From Aeromonas veronii (lineage in GTDB: Bacteria; Pseudomonadota; Gammaproteobacteria; Enterobacterales; Aeromonadaceae), in contig CP101033.1 of NCBI GenBank assembly GCA_041319085.1, positions 459,001-523,000 of the forward strand: a DNA stretch of 64,000 nucleotides. Reading direction: 5' to 3'. Under the pieces are notes generated by a model. The model searched no databases and was not told the DNA's origin. It was given only the letters and a program-made list of their open reading frames with translations. Numbering within the stretch: position 1 is the first letter of the stretch; each line of letters begins with the position of its first letter. The translations under genes and the position numbers were made by a program. Below, piece after piece: positions 1 to 8,600 of the stretch.

Positions 1-1209
1 GCCTACAAGGGGCGTGACAACCAGGGCAACGCCACCAGTGGCGTGGTCGAAGCTGCCAACGAGATGGCGGCCGCCGAGCAGCTGATGCGCCGTGGCGTGA
101 TGCCCACCGAGCTCAAACCGGGCAAGGCCAAGTCCGCTGCCATCGACTGGTCACTGTTGCTGGAAGGGGGCGTCAAGCTGGACGAGCTGGTGATCTTCAG
201 CCGCCAGATGTATGCCCTGACCCGGGCGGGTATCCCGATCCTGCGCGCCATTGCCGGGCTGGAGGAGAGCACTCACAGCAAGCCGCTCAAGCGGGCGCTT
301 CACTCGCTGGGGGAAGATCTCGGCAACGGTCGCCCGCTCTCCAGCTCGATGCAGGCGCACCCCAAGGTATTCAGCAGCCTGTTTGTCGCCATCATCCACG
401 TGGGTGAGAACACAGGTCAGCTGGAAGAGGCCTTCTTGCAGCTCGCCAACTATTTCGAGCTGGAGCTGGAGACTCGCAAGCGGATCAAGACCGCCATGCG
501 CTACCCCAGCTTCGTGATGATCGCCATCGGTATCGCCATGGTGATCCTCAATATCATGGTGATCCCGGTGTTTGCCGGCATGTTCGCCAAATTCGGGGTG
601 GAGTTGCCGCTGGCGACCCGCATTCTGCTCGCCACCTCGCACTTTTTTGTCCACTACTGGTGGCTGCTGCTCGCCATTCTGGTGGGGATAGTGTTTGGTT
701 GGCGCCGCTGGGTCGCCACCACCAAGGGCAAGCTGACCTGGCACCGCTGGCAGCTCAAGTTGCCGATCGTCGGCACCATCATAGAGCGCTCCCTGCTGGC
801 CCGTTTTGCCCGCAGTTTTTCCATGATGCTCAAGGCAGGGGTGCCGCTGAACACGGCGCTGACCCTGGTGGCCGATGCGGTGGATAACGCTTATATGGCG
901 GGGCGGGTGCGGGATATGCGCGCCGGTATCGAGCGGGGTGAGAGCCTGTTGCGCACCGCTGGCAGCAGCGGTCTGTTTACCCCGCTGGTGATGCAGATGA
1001 TCGCCGTGGGGGAGGAGACCGGTCAGGTCGATGACCTGCTCCATGAAGCGGCCGAGTATTACGAGCGGGAGGTGGATTATGACCTCAAGAGCCTTACCGC
1101 CCGCATCGAGCCGATCCTGATCGGGATCGTGGCAGTAATGGTGTTGATCCTGGCGCTCGGTATCTTCACACCGATGTGGGACATGATGCGCGCGGTTCGC
1201 GGCAAGTAA
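1..1209 (+). CDS. mshG: MSHA pilus platform protein MshG (5' end outside window)
   Basis: The frame is open from the first base, so the gene begins upstream; 402 codons are visible and only a few N-terminal residues should be missing. It is a GspF/PilC-family polytopic inner-membrane protein, the platform on which the MSHA type IV pilus is assembled by its ATPase. Two tandem T2SSF domains are visible, at roughly residues 60-190 and 265-390. Strong hydrophobic segments lie near 505-590, 640-700 and 1110-1180. The protein ends FTPMWDMMRAVRGK. The genes for MshF, the pilins and MshQ follow on the same strand. Its last 18 codons are the parent of the repeat array immediately downstream. Confidence 0.95.
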   Translation, partial: AYKGRDNQGNATSGVVEAANEMAAAEQLMRRGVMPTELKPGKAKSAAIDWSLLLEGGVKLDELVIFSRQMYALTRAGIPILRAIAGLEESTHSKPLKRALHSLGEDLGNGRPLSSSMQAHPKVFSSLFVAIIHVGENTGQLEEAFLQLANYFELELETRKRIKTAMRYPSFVMIAIGIAMVILNIMVIPVFAGMFAKFGVELPLATRILLATSHFFVHYWWLLLAILVGIVFGWRRWVATTKGKLTWHRWQLKLPIVGTIIERSLLARFARSFSMMLKAGVPLNTALTLVADAVDNAYMAGRVRDMRAGIERGESLLRTAGSSGLFTPLVMQMIAVGEETGQVDDLLHEAAEYYEREVDYDLKSLTARIEPILIGIVAVMVLILALGIFTPMWDMMRAVRGK

Positions 1210-1527
1210 TCTTGCTGGAACTGGATATCTTCACGTCTGAGTGGTGGGGCATGATGCGCGCGGTTCGTGGCAAGTAATCTTGCTGGAACAGGATATCTTC
1301 ACGTCTGAGTGGTGGGACATGATGCGAGCCGTAAGAGGCAAGTAACTCGGCATCTTCACGCTTGAATGGTGGGACGTGATGGGAGCCGTAAGAGGCAAGT
1401 AACTCGGCATCTTCACACTTGAGTGGTGGGGCATGATGCGCGCGGTTCGCGGCAAGTAATCTTGCTGGAACTGGATATCTTCACGTCTGAGTGGTGGGAC
1501 ATGATGAGAGCCGTAAGAGGCAAGTGA
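1210..1527 (+). repeat. Tandem array of five degenerate copies of the mshG 3' end
   Basis: Five consecutive units follow the mshG stop, ending at 1277, 1345, 1402, 1459 and 1527. Unit lengths are 68, 68, 57, 57 and 68 bp; the 68-bp form is the 57-bp form plus an 11-bp spacer, tcttgctggaa. Each unit re-encodes the mshG C-terminus and its stop, in the style IFTSEWWDMMRAVRGK. Two nucleotide versions of MRAVRGK alternate and differ at synonymous positions (CGC/AGA, GCG/GCC, GTT/GTA). Each unit carries its own stop, so no long protein is made. The array ends 20 bp before the mshF start codon. Confidence 0.9.
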
Positions 1528-1547
1528 TCGGTGGAGTCGAGGACGGG

Positions 1548-2009
1548 ATGAGCAGACAGTCGCAGCAGGATGATCGCTGGCTGACCGGATATAGGCGGAT
1601 CGCCGTGATCATCCTGCTGATGGTGATCGTGGCGACCCTGGTGCGCAGCTATCAGGGCCATCGGGAGGAGGCGCAGCAACTCACCCTCACCCTGCTGGGG
1701 GAACAATTTGCCGAGCGGGTACAGCGCCTGCACGGGATCTGGCTTGATGAGCGGCGTCCGCAGATTTTGCACGCCGCAGGACAGCGCTGGCAGTTTGATC
1801 TCAGGGGGTGGCCCCTGGGGCTGGTGCCGCAGCAATCCCCTTCGGAAAACTGCCGCCAGTTGTGGCGGGCACTGGTGGGTGAGACGGAGAGTGGCATGCC
1901 TCCCCTGCAGGTTCTGGCCCGCCCCGATGGCAGTGGTTGCGAGATGGGGTGGGATGGTTATTGGCTGGTTTATCAGTTTTCTGACGGGCGGGTGATGAAA
2001 AAGCCTTGA
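1548..2009 (+). CDS. mshF: MSHA biogenesis protein MshF
   Basis: A 153-residue protein with a short basic N-terminus and one membrane segment at about residues 18-34 (IAVIILLMVIVATLV), followed by a soluble domain of about 115 residues. This matches MshF, a small accessory protein of the MSHA secretion machinery whose exact role is not established. ATG 1548 is chosen because a purine-rich ribosome-binding stretch (gtggagtcgaggacggg) precedes it. The longer frame back to 1491 runs through the mshG tail repeats and would be an artefact of them. mshB follows after a 77-bp gap. Confidence 0.8.
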   Translation: MSRQSQQDDRWLTGYRRIAVIILLMVIVATLVRSYQGHREEAQQLTLTLLGEQFAERVQRLHGIWLDERRPQILHAAGQRWQFDLRGWPLGLVPQQSPSENCRQLWRALVGETESGMPPLQVLARPDGSGCEMGWDGYWLVYQFSDGRVMKKP

Positions 2010-2086
2010 AGGAAGCCAATCATATGACCCAACTACATGATTTTTTTGGGCCTGCATGAAATAATGCCGGGCATTACGGAGGGAGC

Positions 2087-2758
2087 ATGACAATGAAAGC
2101 AATGGCACCAACAAGGCCGGAAAACGGGATGATGAGACGGGCTGCTGGCTTCTCCCTCATTGAGCTGGTGATCGTTATCGTGATCCTGGGGATCCTGGCG
2201 GTAACGGCGCTGCCGCGCTTTCTCGATGTGACTGACGAAGCGAAAAAGGCCAGCGTGGAAGGGGTCTCTGGCGGTTTTGCTACCGGCGTTTCGCTGGTTC
2301 GGGCGCAATGGGAGGCGGAAGGTCGCGCCAAACAGGACAGCCTCAACACCGTACTCTATGACGGTAGCCGCTTCTATCTGACCACTCCGACCGAGACCCA
2401 GATCGGCAACGGCGAGCTGTCGCCCGGCTATCCCATGGATACCGCTGCCAGCGGCAATCCGGATGTGGATCCGGCCAATCTGAGTGCCGAACGTTGTCTC
2501 AATATTTGGGAGGGGTTATTGCAAAACCCGCCCAAGGCTACGGCCAGCTTCAATGAAGTGCGCGGTAGCGGCAATGACCTGAAATACTATGCCACTGTGA
2601 GCAGTAATGGACTGGATTCGGTCTGCCGTTACTATTTGGTCAATAGTTTGAGTAAGGGCAGTGATGGTAAGTATCAGGATCCGCAAGGCAAGACTGATGC
2701 ATTTATGAGTTTCAGTTACCGCCCGGCATCGGGTCAGGTGACCACAAATATTAATTAA
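2087..2758 (+). CDS. mshB: MSHA minor pilin MshB
   Basis: A 223-residue type IV prepilin-like protein. The leader ends in G and is followed by FSLIELVIVIVILGILAV, the prepilin peptidase site and hydrophobic assembly helix with the conserved Glu at mature position 5. A GGAGGG ribosome site precedes ATG 2087, giving a leader of about 20 residues. In-frame ATGs at 2129 and 2132 would give a more usual short leader (MRRAAG). Cysteines near residues 140 and 187 suggest a pilin-type disulfide. MshB is a minor pilin encoded just before mshA. The gap to mshA is only 14 bp. Confidence 0.9.
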   Translation: MTMKAMAPTRPENGMMRRAAGFSLIELVIVIVILGILAVTALPRFLDVTDEAKKASVEGVSGGFATGVSLVRAQWEAEGRAKQDSLNTVLYDGSRFYLTTPTETQIGNGELSPGYPMDTAASGNPDVDPANLSAERCLNIWEGLLQNPPKATASFNEVRGSGNDLKYYATVSSNGLDSVCRYYLVNSLSKGSDGKYQDPQGKTDAFMSFSYRPASGQVTTNIN

Positions 2759-2772
2759 CAGAGGAAAGTGAA

Positions 2773-3216
2773 ATGAAAAAACAGGCGGGTTTTACCCTGA
2801 TCGAACTGGTTATCGTGATCATCATTCTGGGTATTCTGGCAGTCACCGCTGCACCCAAGTTCCTGAATCTGCAGGATGATGCGCGTAAAGCTGCTGCTGA
2901 TGGTGTTAAAGCATCCTTGCAGAGTTCTGCTCAAATGATTTACAGCAAAGCAGCCATTCAAGGCATTGAAGCATCTTCTGTTGCAGTATCAGTTGCTGGT
3001 ACCACAGTTGATGCCTTATACGGTTATCCGACTGCTGCGACAGTTAAAAATGCACTTACATTGGATGGCTGGTCTGTTTCTCATGCGACTCCCACAGGGA
3101 ACACTGCAGATTTTTATCCTGATAATACAAAGGGTAACTCTTGTTATGTGACCTATACGCAGGCTGCTAATAAAGATACTCCTTTCAAGATTGAATTGGC
3201 GGATACCTGTAAGTAA
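2773..3216 (+). CDS. mshA: MSHA major pilin MshA
   Basis: A 147-residue type IVa prepilin with the short leader MKKQAG, then FTLIELVIVIIILGILAV, followed by a variable globular domain closed by two C-terminal cysteines (NSCYVTYT and ADTCK). It is the structural subunit of the MSHA pilus. A good ribosome site (agaggaaagtgaa) precedes ATG 2773. The 3' half, from about 2890 on, is clearly more AT-rich than its neighbours. That fits the high allelic variability of pilin globular domains and possible exchange. A strong hairpin terminator follows directly, which would favour high mshA transcript relative to the genes downstream. Confidence 0.95.
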   Translation: MKKQAGFTLIELVIVIIILGILAVTAAPKFLNLQDDARKAAADGVKASLQSSAQMIYSKAAIQGIEASSVAVSVAGTTVDALYGYPTAATVKNALTLDGWSVSHATPTGNTADFYPDNTKGNSCYVTYTQAANKDTPFKIELADTCK

Positions 3217-3222
3217 GCATGC

Positions 3223-3252
3223 AAGCGAGGCTTCGGCCTCGCTTTCTCTTTT
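3223..3252 (+). terminator. Hairpin terminator after mshA
   Basis: A 9-bp perfect stem (AAGCGAGGC / GCCTCGCTT) closed by a TTCG tetraloop is followed by tctctttt. It sits inside the operon, between the major pilin gene and the minor pilin gene mshC. It probably acts as a partial terminator or as a stabilising 3' end for the mshA transcript. Confidence 0.85.
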
Positions 3253-3269
3253 CCCTGATGAGAGCCTCC

Positions 3270-3758
3270 ATGCCTGCAACCAAGGGCTTTACCCTGATTG
3301 AACTGGTACTGGTGATCCTGTTACTCGGGATTCTGGCCGCCTTTGCCGTGCCCAAATGGCTGGGCAAAGGCGGCGTTGAAACTCAAACTGTGCGTGACGA
3401 GCTGCTGACCCGGCTGCGGCTGGTACAGACCGTCAATATGCATGAGCCTGCCAACCGCTGTACCTCACTGCGGGTTGACGCGGGCCAGTTTGGCCACAGC
3501 ACGCTCTCCCCTTGTGGCGATCCTGCGGCTATATCGAGCTGGAACGCTAATCAGCGCACCCGTGGTCGTCCGGTGACCCTGTCTGCCGGGATCACCCTCT
3601 CCTCGAACAAAGGCGCGCCTCCTTTTGTGATTCGCTTTGATCAGATGGGCCGCCCGCTCGGTAGCTGCGCCGGTGGCTGCGAGCTGCAAGCCACCAATGG
3701 CCGCGAGAGTGGCCGTATCAAGATTGAGTCAGAGGGGTTTATCCATGAGATCCCTTAA
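3270..3758 (+). CDS. mshC: MSHA minor pilin MshC
   Basis: A type IV prepilin-like protein with leader MPATKG and assembly helix FTLIELVLVILLLGILAAF. About 140 residues follow, with cysteine pairs near the middle and in the motif CAGGC. MshC is a minor pilin of the MSHA system. ATG 3270 is preferred: GAGAG lies upstream, and the leader length is normal. ATG 3258 is also possible. An in-frame ATG at 3219 would put the mshA terminator hairpin inside the coding region and is unlikely. The 3' end overlaps mshD by 14 bp. Confidence 0.88.
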   Translation: MPATKGFTLIELVLVILLLGILAAFAVPKWLGKGGVETQTVRDELLTRLRLVQTVNMHEPANRCTSLRVDAGQFGHSTLSPCGDPAAISSWNANQRTRGRPVTLSAGITLSSNKGAPPFVIRFDQMGRPLGSCAGGCELQATNGRESGRIKIESEGFIHEIP

Positions 3759-4305
3759 GCGCGGCTTTACCTTGATTGAGCTGATCGTTGGCATAGTGCT
3801 GTTAGCGGTCGCCTTGACCGGCATATTGGGGTTACTCATCAATCAGGCGCCACAGGCGGTGGATCCGGTGCAGCAGGTGCGCGCTGCTCAGCTGGCCCAG
3901 CGCCTCTCCGGCGAGATCCTGCAAAAGTCGTTTGATGAACAGTCGGATCACAACGGTGGTCGTTATCGTTGTGGTGAGCAGGTGGCAGGGGTGACCATCT
4001 CTTCCTGCTCCACCAGTTATGGCCCGGATGGCGAGCCTGCCCCCTACGCCTATAACGATGTGGATGATTTCGATACCGCGGGTAACTGGGTGGATGCCAA
4101 CACCCTGACCCAGACTGCAGCGGGAGTCAGCAGCGAGGAGTATCGCAACTATCAGGTGAAAATTGCAGTAAGCGCAGCAGATTTTAGCGATGGCAGCTTC
4201 AAGAGTTGTGCAGCGCCATGCTCTGTGGGCAAGCGCATCGTTCTGCAGATCAAACTGCCGGATGAGAGCGTGCTCGACTTCTCCTTTTATCGGGGGAACT
4301 ACTGA
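3745..4305 (+). CDS. mshD: MSHA minor pilin MshD
   Basis: A 186-residue prepilin-like protein. The leader MRSLKRG is followed by FTLIELIVGIVLLAVALTG. The remainder is a globular pseudopilin-type domain with several cysteines (RCGEQ, ISSC, SCAAPC). ATG 3745 is supported by an AGAGGGG ribosome site and by the normal leader length. The same frame is open further upstream, but that part lies within mshC. The stop codon overlaps the mshO start by one base, so the genes are translationally coupled. Confidence 0.9.
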   Translation: MRSLKRGFTLIELIVGIVLLAVALTGILGLLINQAPQAVDPVQQVRAAQLAQRLSGEILQKSFDEQSDHNGGRYRCGEQVAGVTISSCSTSYGPDGEPAPYAYNDVDDFDTAGNWVDANTLTQTAAGVSSEEYRNYQVKIAVSAADFSDGSFKSCAAPCSVGKRIVLQIKLPDESVLDFSFYRGNY

Positions 4306-5168
4306 TGGCTCGGCGCTGCGAGCGTGTCCGATTACGCCTGGCGGCTAATCGAACCCACCGCCAACCTCGGGGTCACAGTGGCTTTACCCTGGTCGAGTTG
4401 GTGATGGTGATCCTGCTGCTCGGGATCATGGCGACCTTTACCAGCCAGTTTATCGGTATTGGCAGCCAGATTTATGGCGATGCCAGCAGCCGCGAACAGC
4501 TGATGAGCGATGCCCGCTTCGCCATGGAGCGGCTTAACCGCGAGCTGCGCGATGCGGTGCCAGGTTCCGAGCGCATTGAAGATCAAGATGGTAACTGGCT
4601 GGATCAAGGCCCTTGCCTGCGGTTCTGGCCGATCAGCAACTCAGGGCGCTATCTGGCCCTCAATCGCCCGTCTGGCTCCTCGGCCACACTTGAGCTGGTC
4701 ATGGTGGCGCCGCCTGTTGCGGTTGAACCGAAGCTCGACTGGTTAGTTGTGTTTCCCCAACCCGTTTCCAGTGGTACGCAGTCGATACGGGATCGCTGTG
4801 ATTATGGCCGCTGTGTGGCGCCGGTTGATGCGGTGGGGTCGGTGATCTCTGGTGCCCAAACAATTGGGTATAGCGGTGCGCAACTGGATGGACAGTCGCC
4901 CGGTATGCGGGTCTATTTTGCTCGCGAACAGGTGCGTTATTGTGTGCAAGGCGGGGCGCTATACCGGACCAGTGCCGGGATCAGTGCCGCTGGCAGCACC
5001 TTACCGCTGGGGGGCTTGATGGCCGAGTCGCTGCGGCCAGGCAATGTTTTTTATCGGGAAACCTCGGCATTTAACGCCGAAGGTGAGTTTGGCATGCGTT
5101 TTGTCTTTGAGCGCAAGGGCGAGTCAGTCACCTTCAATCACAAGATAGAGGTGTTGAATGTGCCCTGA
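4305..5168 (+). CDS. mshO: MSHA minor pilin MshO
   Basis: A 287-residue prepilin-like protein with assembly helix FTLVELVMVILLLGIMATF and a large C-terminal domain. The start overlaps the mshD stop. The leader is unusually long at about 26 residues and very basic before G/F (MARRCERVRLRLAANRTHRQ). Its coding DNA at 4326-4356 matches a palindromic repeat that also occurs twice near 19.1 kb, so part of the leader appears repeat-derived. There is no in-frame ATG between 4305 and the cleavage site, so the long leader is probably real, though other start codon types cannot be excluded. Confidence 0.88.
   Translation: MARRCERVRLRLAANRTHRQPRGHSGFTLVELVMVILLLGIMATFTSQFIGIGSQIYGDASSREQLMSDARFAMERLNRELRDAVPGSERIEDQDGNWLDQGPCLRFWPISNSGRYLALNRPSGSSATLELVMVAPPVAVEPKLDWLVVFPQPVSSGTQSIRDRCDYGRCVAPVDAVGSVISGAQTIGYSGAQLDGQSPGMRVYFAREQVRYCVQGGALYRTSAGISAAGSTLPLGGLMAESLRPGNVFYRETSAFNAEGEFGMRFVFERKGESVTFNHKIEVLNVP
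4326..4356 (+). repeat. Dispersed palindromic repeat inside the mshO leader
   Basis: The sequence gtccgattacgcc...ggcggctaatcgaacc matches the right arm of the intergenic repeat at 19122-19159, apart from a short deletion in the centre. It lies in frame within the MshO prepilin leader. Confidence 0.75.
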
Positions 5169-5628
5169 GCCACATTCTTTCGGACGGATACGAGGCAGTG
5201 CCTTGATGATCGCCCTGTTTGTCATTGTGGTGATGGCGCTGCTGGTGGCTGCCATGGGCCGTTTTCTGGTCGACAGTGGCGAGAAAAATACCGTGGAGGT
5301 GCGCAGCGTGCGGGCTCTGCTGGCTGCTCAGAGCGGGCTGGAGATTGCCCTCTATCAGCTGTTTCCCAACCGCAGTGGTGCCGAGTCGCCCGCCGCCTGC
5401 GCCAAGGTGGCGGCATCCCGGGCATTCGACAAGGATCCCGGTCTGAGCGGGTGCCGGGTGTCGGTGAGCTGCAATGAGATCCAGGCCAGTCAGGGGGGAG
5501 AGACCAGCACCACCTACCGGCTCACCAGTGTTGGCAACTGTGGCACAGAGACAGGGGCGGGCGCCAACCCGGATTTTGCCGTCAGCCGCACCCTGGTGGC
5601 GGAAGCGTTTGATGGAGTGATGCCGTGA
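5158..5628 (+). CDS. mshP: MSHA biogenesis protein MshP
   Basis: A 156-residue protein with an N-terminal GSALMIALFVIVVMALLVAA membrane segment resembling the PilX/pseudopilin start, without a canonical G/FxxxE site. The following region has four or more cysteines (AACAKVA, GCRVSVSC, GNCG). MshP is an accessory component of MSHA biogenesis encoded between mshO and mshQ. The start overlaps the mshO 3' end by 11 bp, and the stop overlaps the GTG of mshQ by 4 bp, which suggests translational coupling. Confidence 0.85.
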   Translation: MCPEPHSFGRIRGSALMIALFVIVVMALLVAAMGRFLVDSGEKNTVEVRSVRALLAAQSGLEIALYQLFPNRSGAESPAACAKVAASRAFDKDPGLSGCRVSVSCNEIQASQGGETSTTYRLTSVGNCGTETGAGANPDFAVSRTLVAEAFDGVMP

Positions 5629-8600
5629 TAGGTCGTCTCTGTTCCGTTCTATTTTTACTGCTGCTTAGTTTGCCTGCGCAGGCAGCACTGGATTGCAACA
5701 GCATCTTCCCTGGTCCGATCCAGAGCCATGACGCAGATGGCGCGCTTTACATGCAGTCAGGTGCACGGGTGGAGAATTACAATGGCCTAGAGGTCTGTTT
5801 CAAACGTGTCACTGGTTATGACTATGAAATGAACTCGCAAGCCTGTGGTACGGGCAAATGTCAGATAACCGGTGTCGCCAGCTTGAAGCAGACTCGGCCC
5901 ACCTTTCCAGGCAGTACAGATTCTGCCAGTTATACCGTTGCGAATTGGACTATTCCCACGGTCATCCTCGGTACCACCCCGAATTACGGCAAGCCAGCCA
6001 GCGGCAGTCGCTGGGATCTGGGCAACCTGACCATAGATGGCTCTGTTGGGGCCAATGGTTCCGGCAACGTCAGTTTCTCGGACAGTTACACCACCTATGT
6101 GATAAAAAACCTGACCATGCAGGATCGCGCCGTGATGACGTTGACGGCGGGTAAGACCTATATCATCGAAGGGGATCTGAACCTGACCGGAGGCAGCATC
6201 ATCAAGCTAGTCGGCAGCGGCACGACCTTGTTTTATGTTCGGGGCAATGTCTCGGCTCATAACGATTCACAACTGCAGACGGGGGTCGGTTTCAAGGTAT
6301 ATGTGGTCGGCAACCTCACTCTCACTGGCAGTGACCAGTTGGCAGGAACCTATTACGCCGAAGGAGATGCAACCTTCGAGAATGGAGTGGTACTGCGGGG
6401 TCAACTGAGCGCGAAGAACGTCAGTCTGAAAGGAAACAGCAAGGTTATTTATGAGGCTGGCTTCTCCACCTGCAAAAATATCTTTACAGATCCTCCGGTG
6501 GAGGGGGTCAGCATGACACCGCCCTCCGGTGTGCTGGTGCCACCCCTTGCGGATCTGGTGTGCAGCAAGCAGGGGAGTGGCACCAGTTGCACCGGCCACA
6601 GCGGCAACCGCTTCGGGCCCGGGGATTACGACTTTGGCAACGGCAGCATCAACAACCAGGCCGAGATCGTCGCCACCGGCGTGACGGCGAGACTCTATTT
6701 CAACAACCTCAATCTGAACAACGCCAGGCTCAACCTCAGCAATCCGCCCGAGCATCTCTTCATCTACGTGAAGGGGGATCTCTCGATCACCGGCCAGAAC
6801 CAGATCAATGCCGTCGTCTATGTGGCGGGCAATGTCCACATGGCCGGCAACGCCACGCTCAAGGGGGCGCTGGCGACGGGAGGCAGTGTCAATATCAGCG
6901 GGAACCACGACTACTACTTCGATCAGGATGCCGTCGATAAGGTGGACCTAGGTAGTAACACCTGCGAGGGGAGTACGGGCGGGACCCAGATCAATCACTT
7001 CGAGCTCAGCCACTCCGGTCAGCCGCTCACCTGTAATTCCGAGACGGTGACGGTCAAGGCGTGCGCCGATGCGGCTTGTACCACGCTGATCACTGACCCG
7101 GTGACCGCGACCCTGAGTCTGGCCCCAACGTCTGCCAGCAATGGTTGGGTTGGCGGCAATACGGTGACCTTCAGTGGCGGCTCGACCACGGTGCCGCTGC
7201 GCAATAACACGACGACTGCGGTTACCATCGGAGTCTCTAGTTCAACCCCGACCACCAAACCATACGGCACCACCTTGTGCAAGGCCGGTGCAGGGACGCC
7301 CAGTGCGGCAGCCTGTACCCTGAATTTTGCCGACAGCGGCTTTATCTTCGATGTGCCAGATACCTATTCCAACCAGCCTCAGGATGTGACAATCAGTGCG
7401 GTTAAAAAAGACGATATTACCAAACAATGTGTGCCCGGATTCACCGGGGTGAGGTCGGTCGGTTTTTGGGGAACGTACAACAATCCAAATGCCAATAACT
7501 TTGGTAGCAAGATCTCCATCGATGGCAATACCATTGCTACTTATGCAACCAGTATTGCTTCACCAACGCCAACCACCCTTAACCTGACTTTCGATAATCA
7601 GGGGAAGGCGACCTTGAAAAAAGTGACCTATCCGGATGCGGGTCAAATGCAGCTATCTGCGCGCCATAATGGCAGTGGTGAGACGGCGGGTCTGGTGATG
7701 CTCGGCTCGGATCAGTTTGTGGCGCGTCCGGTCGGTCTGTGCATTACGCCTCCGCAAGGGGTCTGCGCGGCAGGTGATAGCAGCTGCCATGTATTCAAAA
7801 AAGCGGGGGATACGTTCCAGATAGATATCAAGGCGATGGCCTGGGAGTCGGCCAATGATGGGGATATCTGCACAGGGAATCAGACCACGCCTAACTTTGT
7901 CCTGCCCAATATTGCTCTGGGCAGTACGCTGGTGGCACCAAATCCGGGCACCAATGCAACGCTGGGTACTACCACCTATAACCATGTGGCAGCGACCAAT
8001 AGCATCAATAGTGTTAGCCAGACGGTGAGCGAGGTTGGCGTGTTCCGGATGACTGCGACGCCGCCGGCCAACGGCTACTTCAATTACACCATTCCATCAG
8101 CCCAGAGCCAGCCGGTGGGACGTTTTGTCCCCTGGGATTTCAATTTGCTGAGCGGTGCTCTTACTCCTGCTTGCGGGCAGTTCAGCTATATGAGTCAGCC
8201 ATTCGGTGTCAAAATGACGGTACAGGCCCGCAACAAGAGTGCCGGGGTGACTAGGAATTATGGTGGAGAGTTTGCCAAGGGCTTGCTCTATCTAGTTGCG
8301 GGTAATAACCATGATGGTGTCGATAGAACCGATCGCGTTGCGAGGACAACATTCAACTGGGTGTCAGGGGAAGCCAATGTTGATAGCCAAAGTCGCTTTG
8401 CCCGGCTCTCTGAGCGCGAGCCCGCCCTGACTGTACCAGAGGAGCCCTTCAAGTCGCTGCGGTTTGGTTTGCTGGTGGTCGATGAGGAGTCACCCTCAGT
8501 CAGCTTCCTGGCTGATACCGACCTGAATCCTAGCGTCAAGAATGGGTGTACCAAAGGGGTCAACTGCAATGCCAGGCAGTTGACGATTCCTACGCGGGTG

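Noticed and set aside
151..1044. Long minus-strand frame opposite mshG
   Set aside because: Low-complexity His/Gln/Gly-rich translation typical of the antisense of GC-rich genes; no ribosome site. Similar long antisense frames lie opposite rng, yhdP, tldD, thyA and ffh.
1210..1527. CRISPR-like or minisatellite array
   Set aside because: Units are contiguous, of unequal length and each is a recognisable copy of the mshG 3' end; there are no unique spacers and no cas genes.
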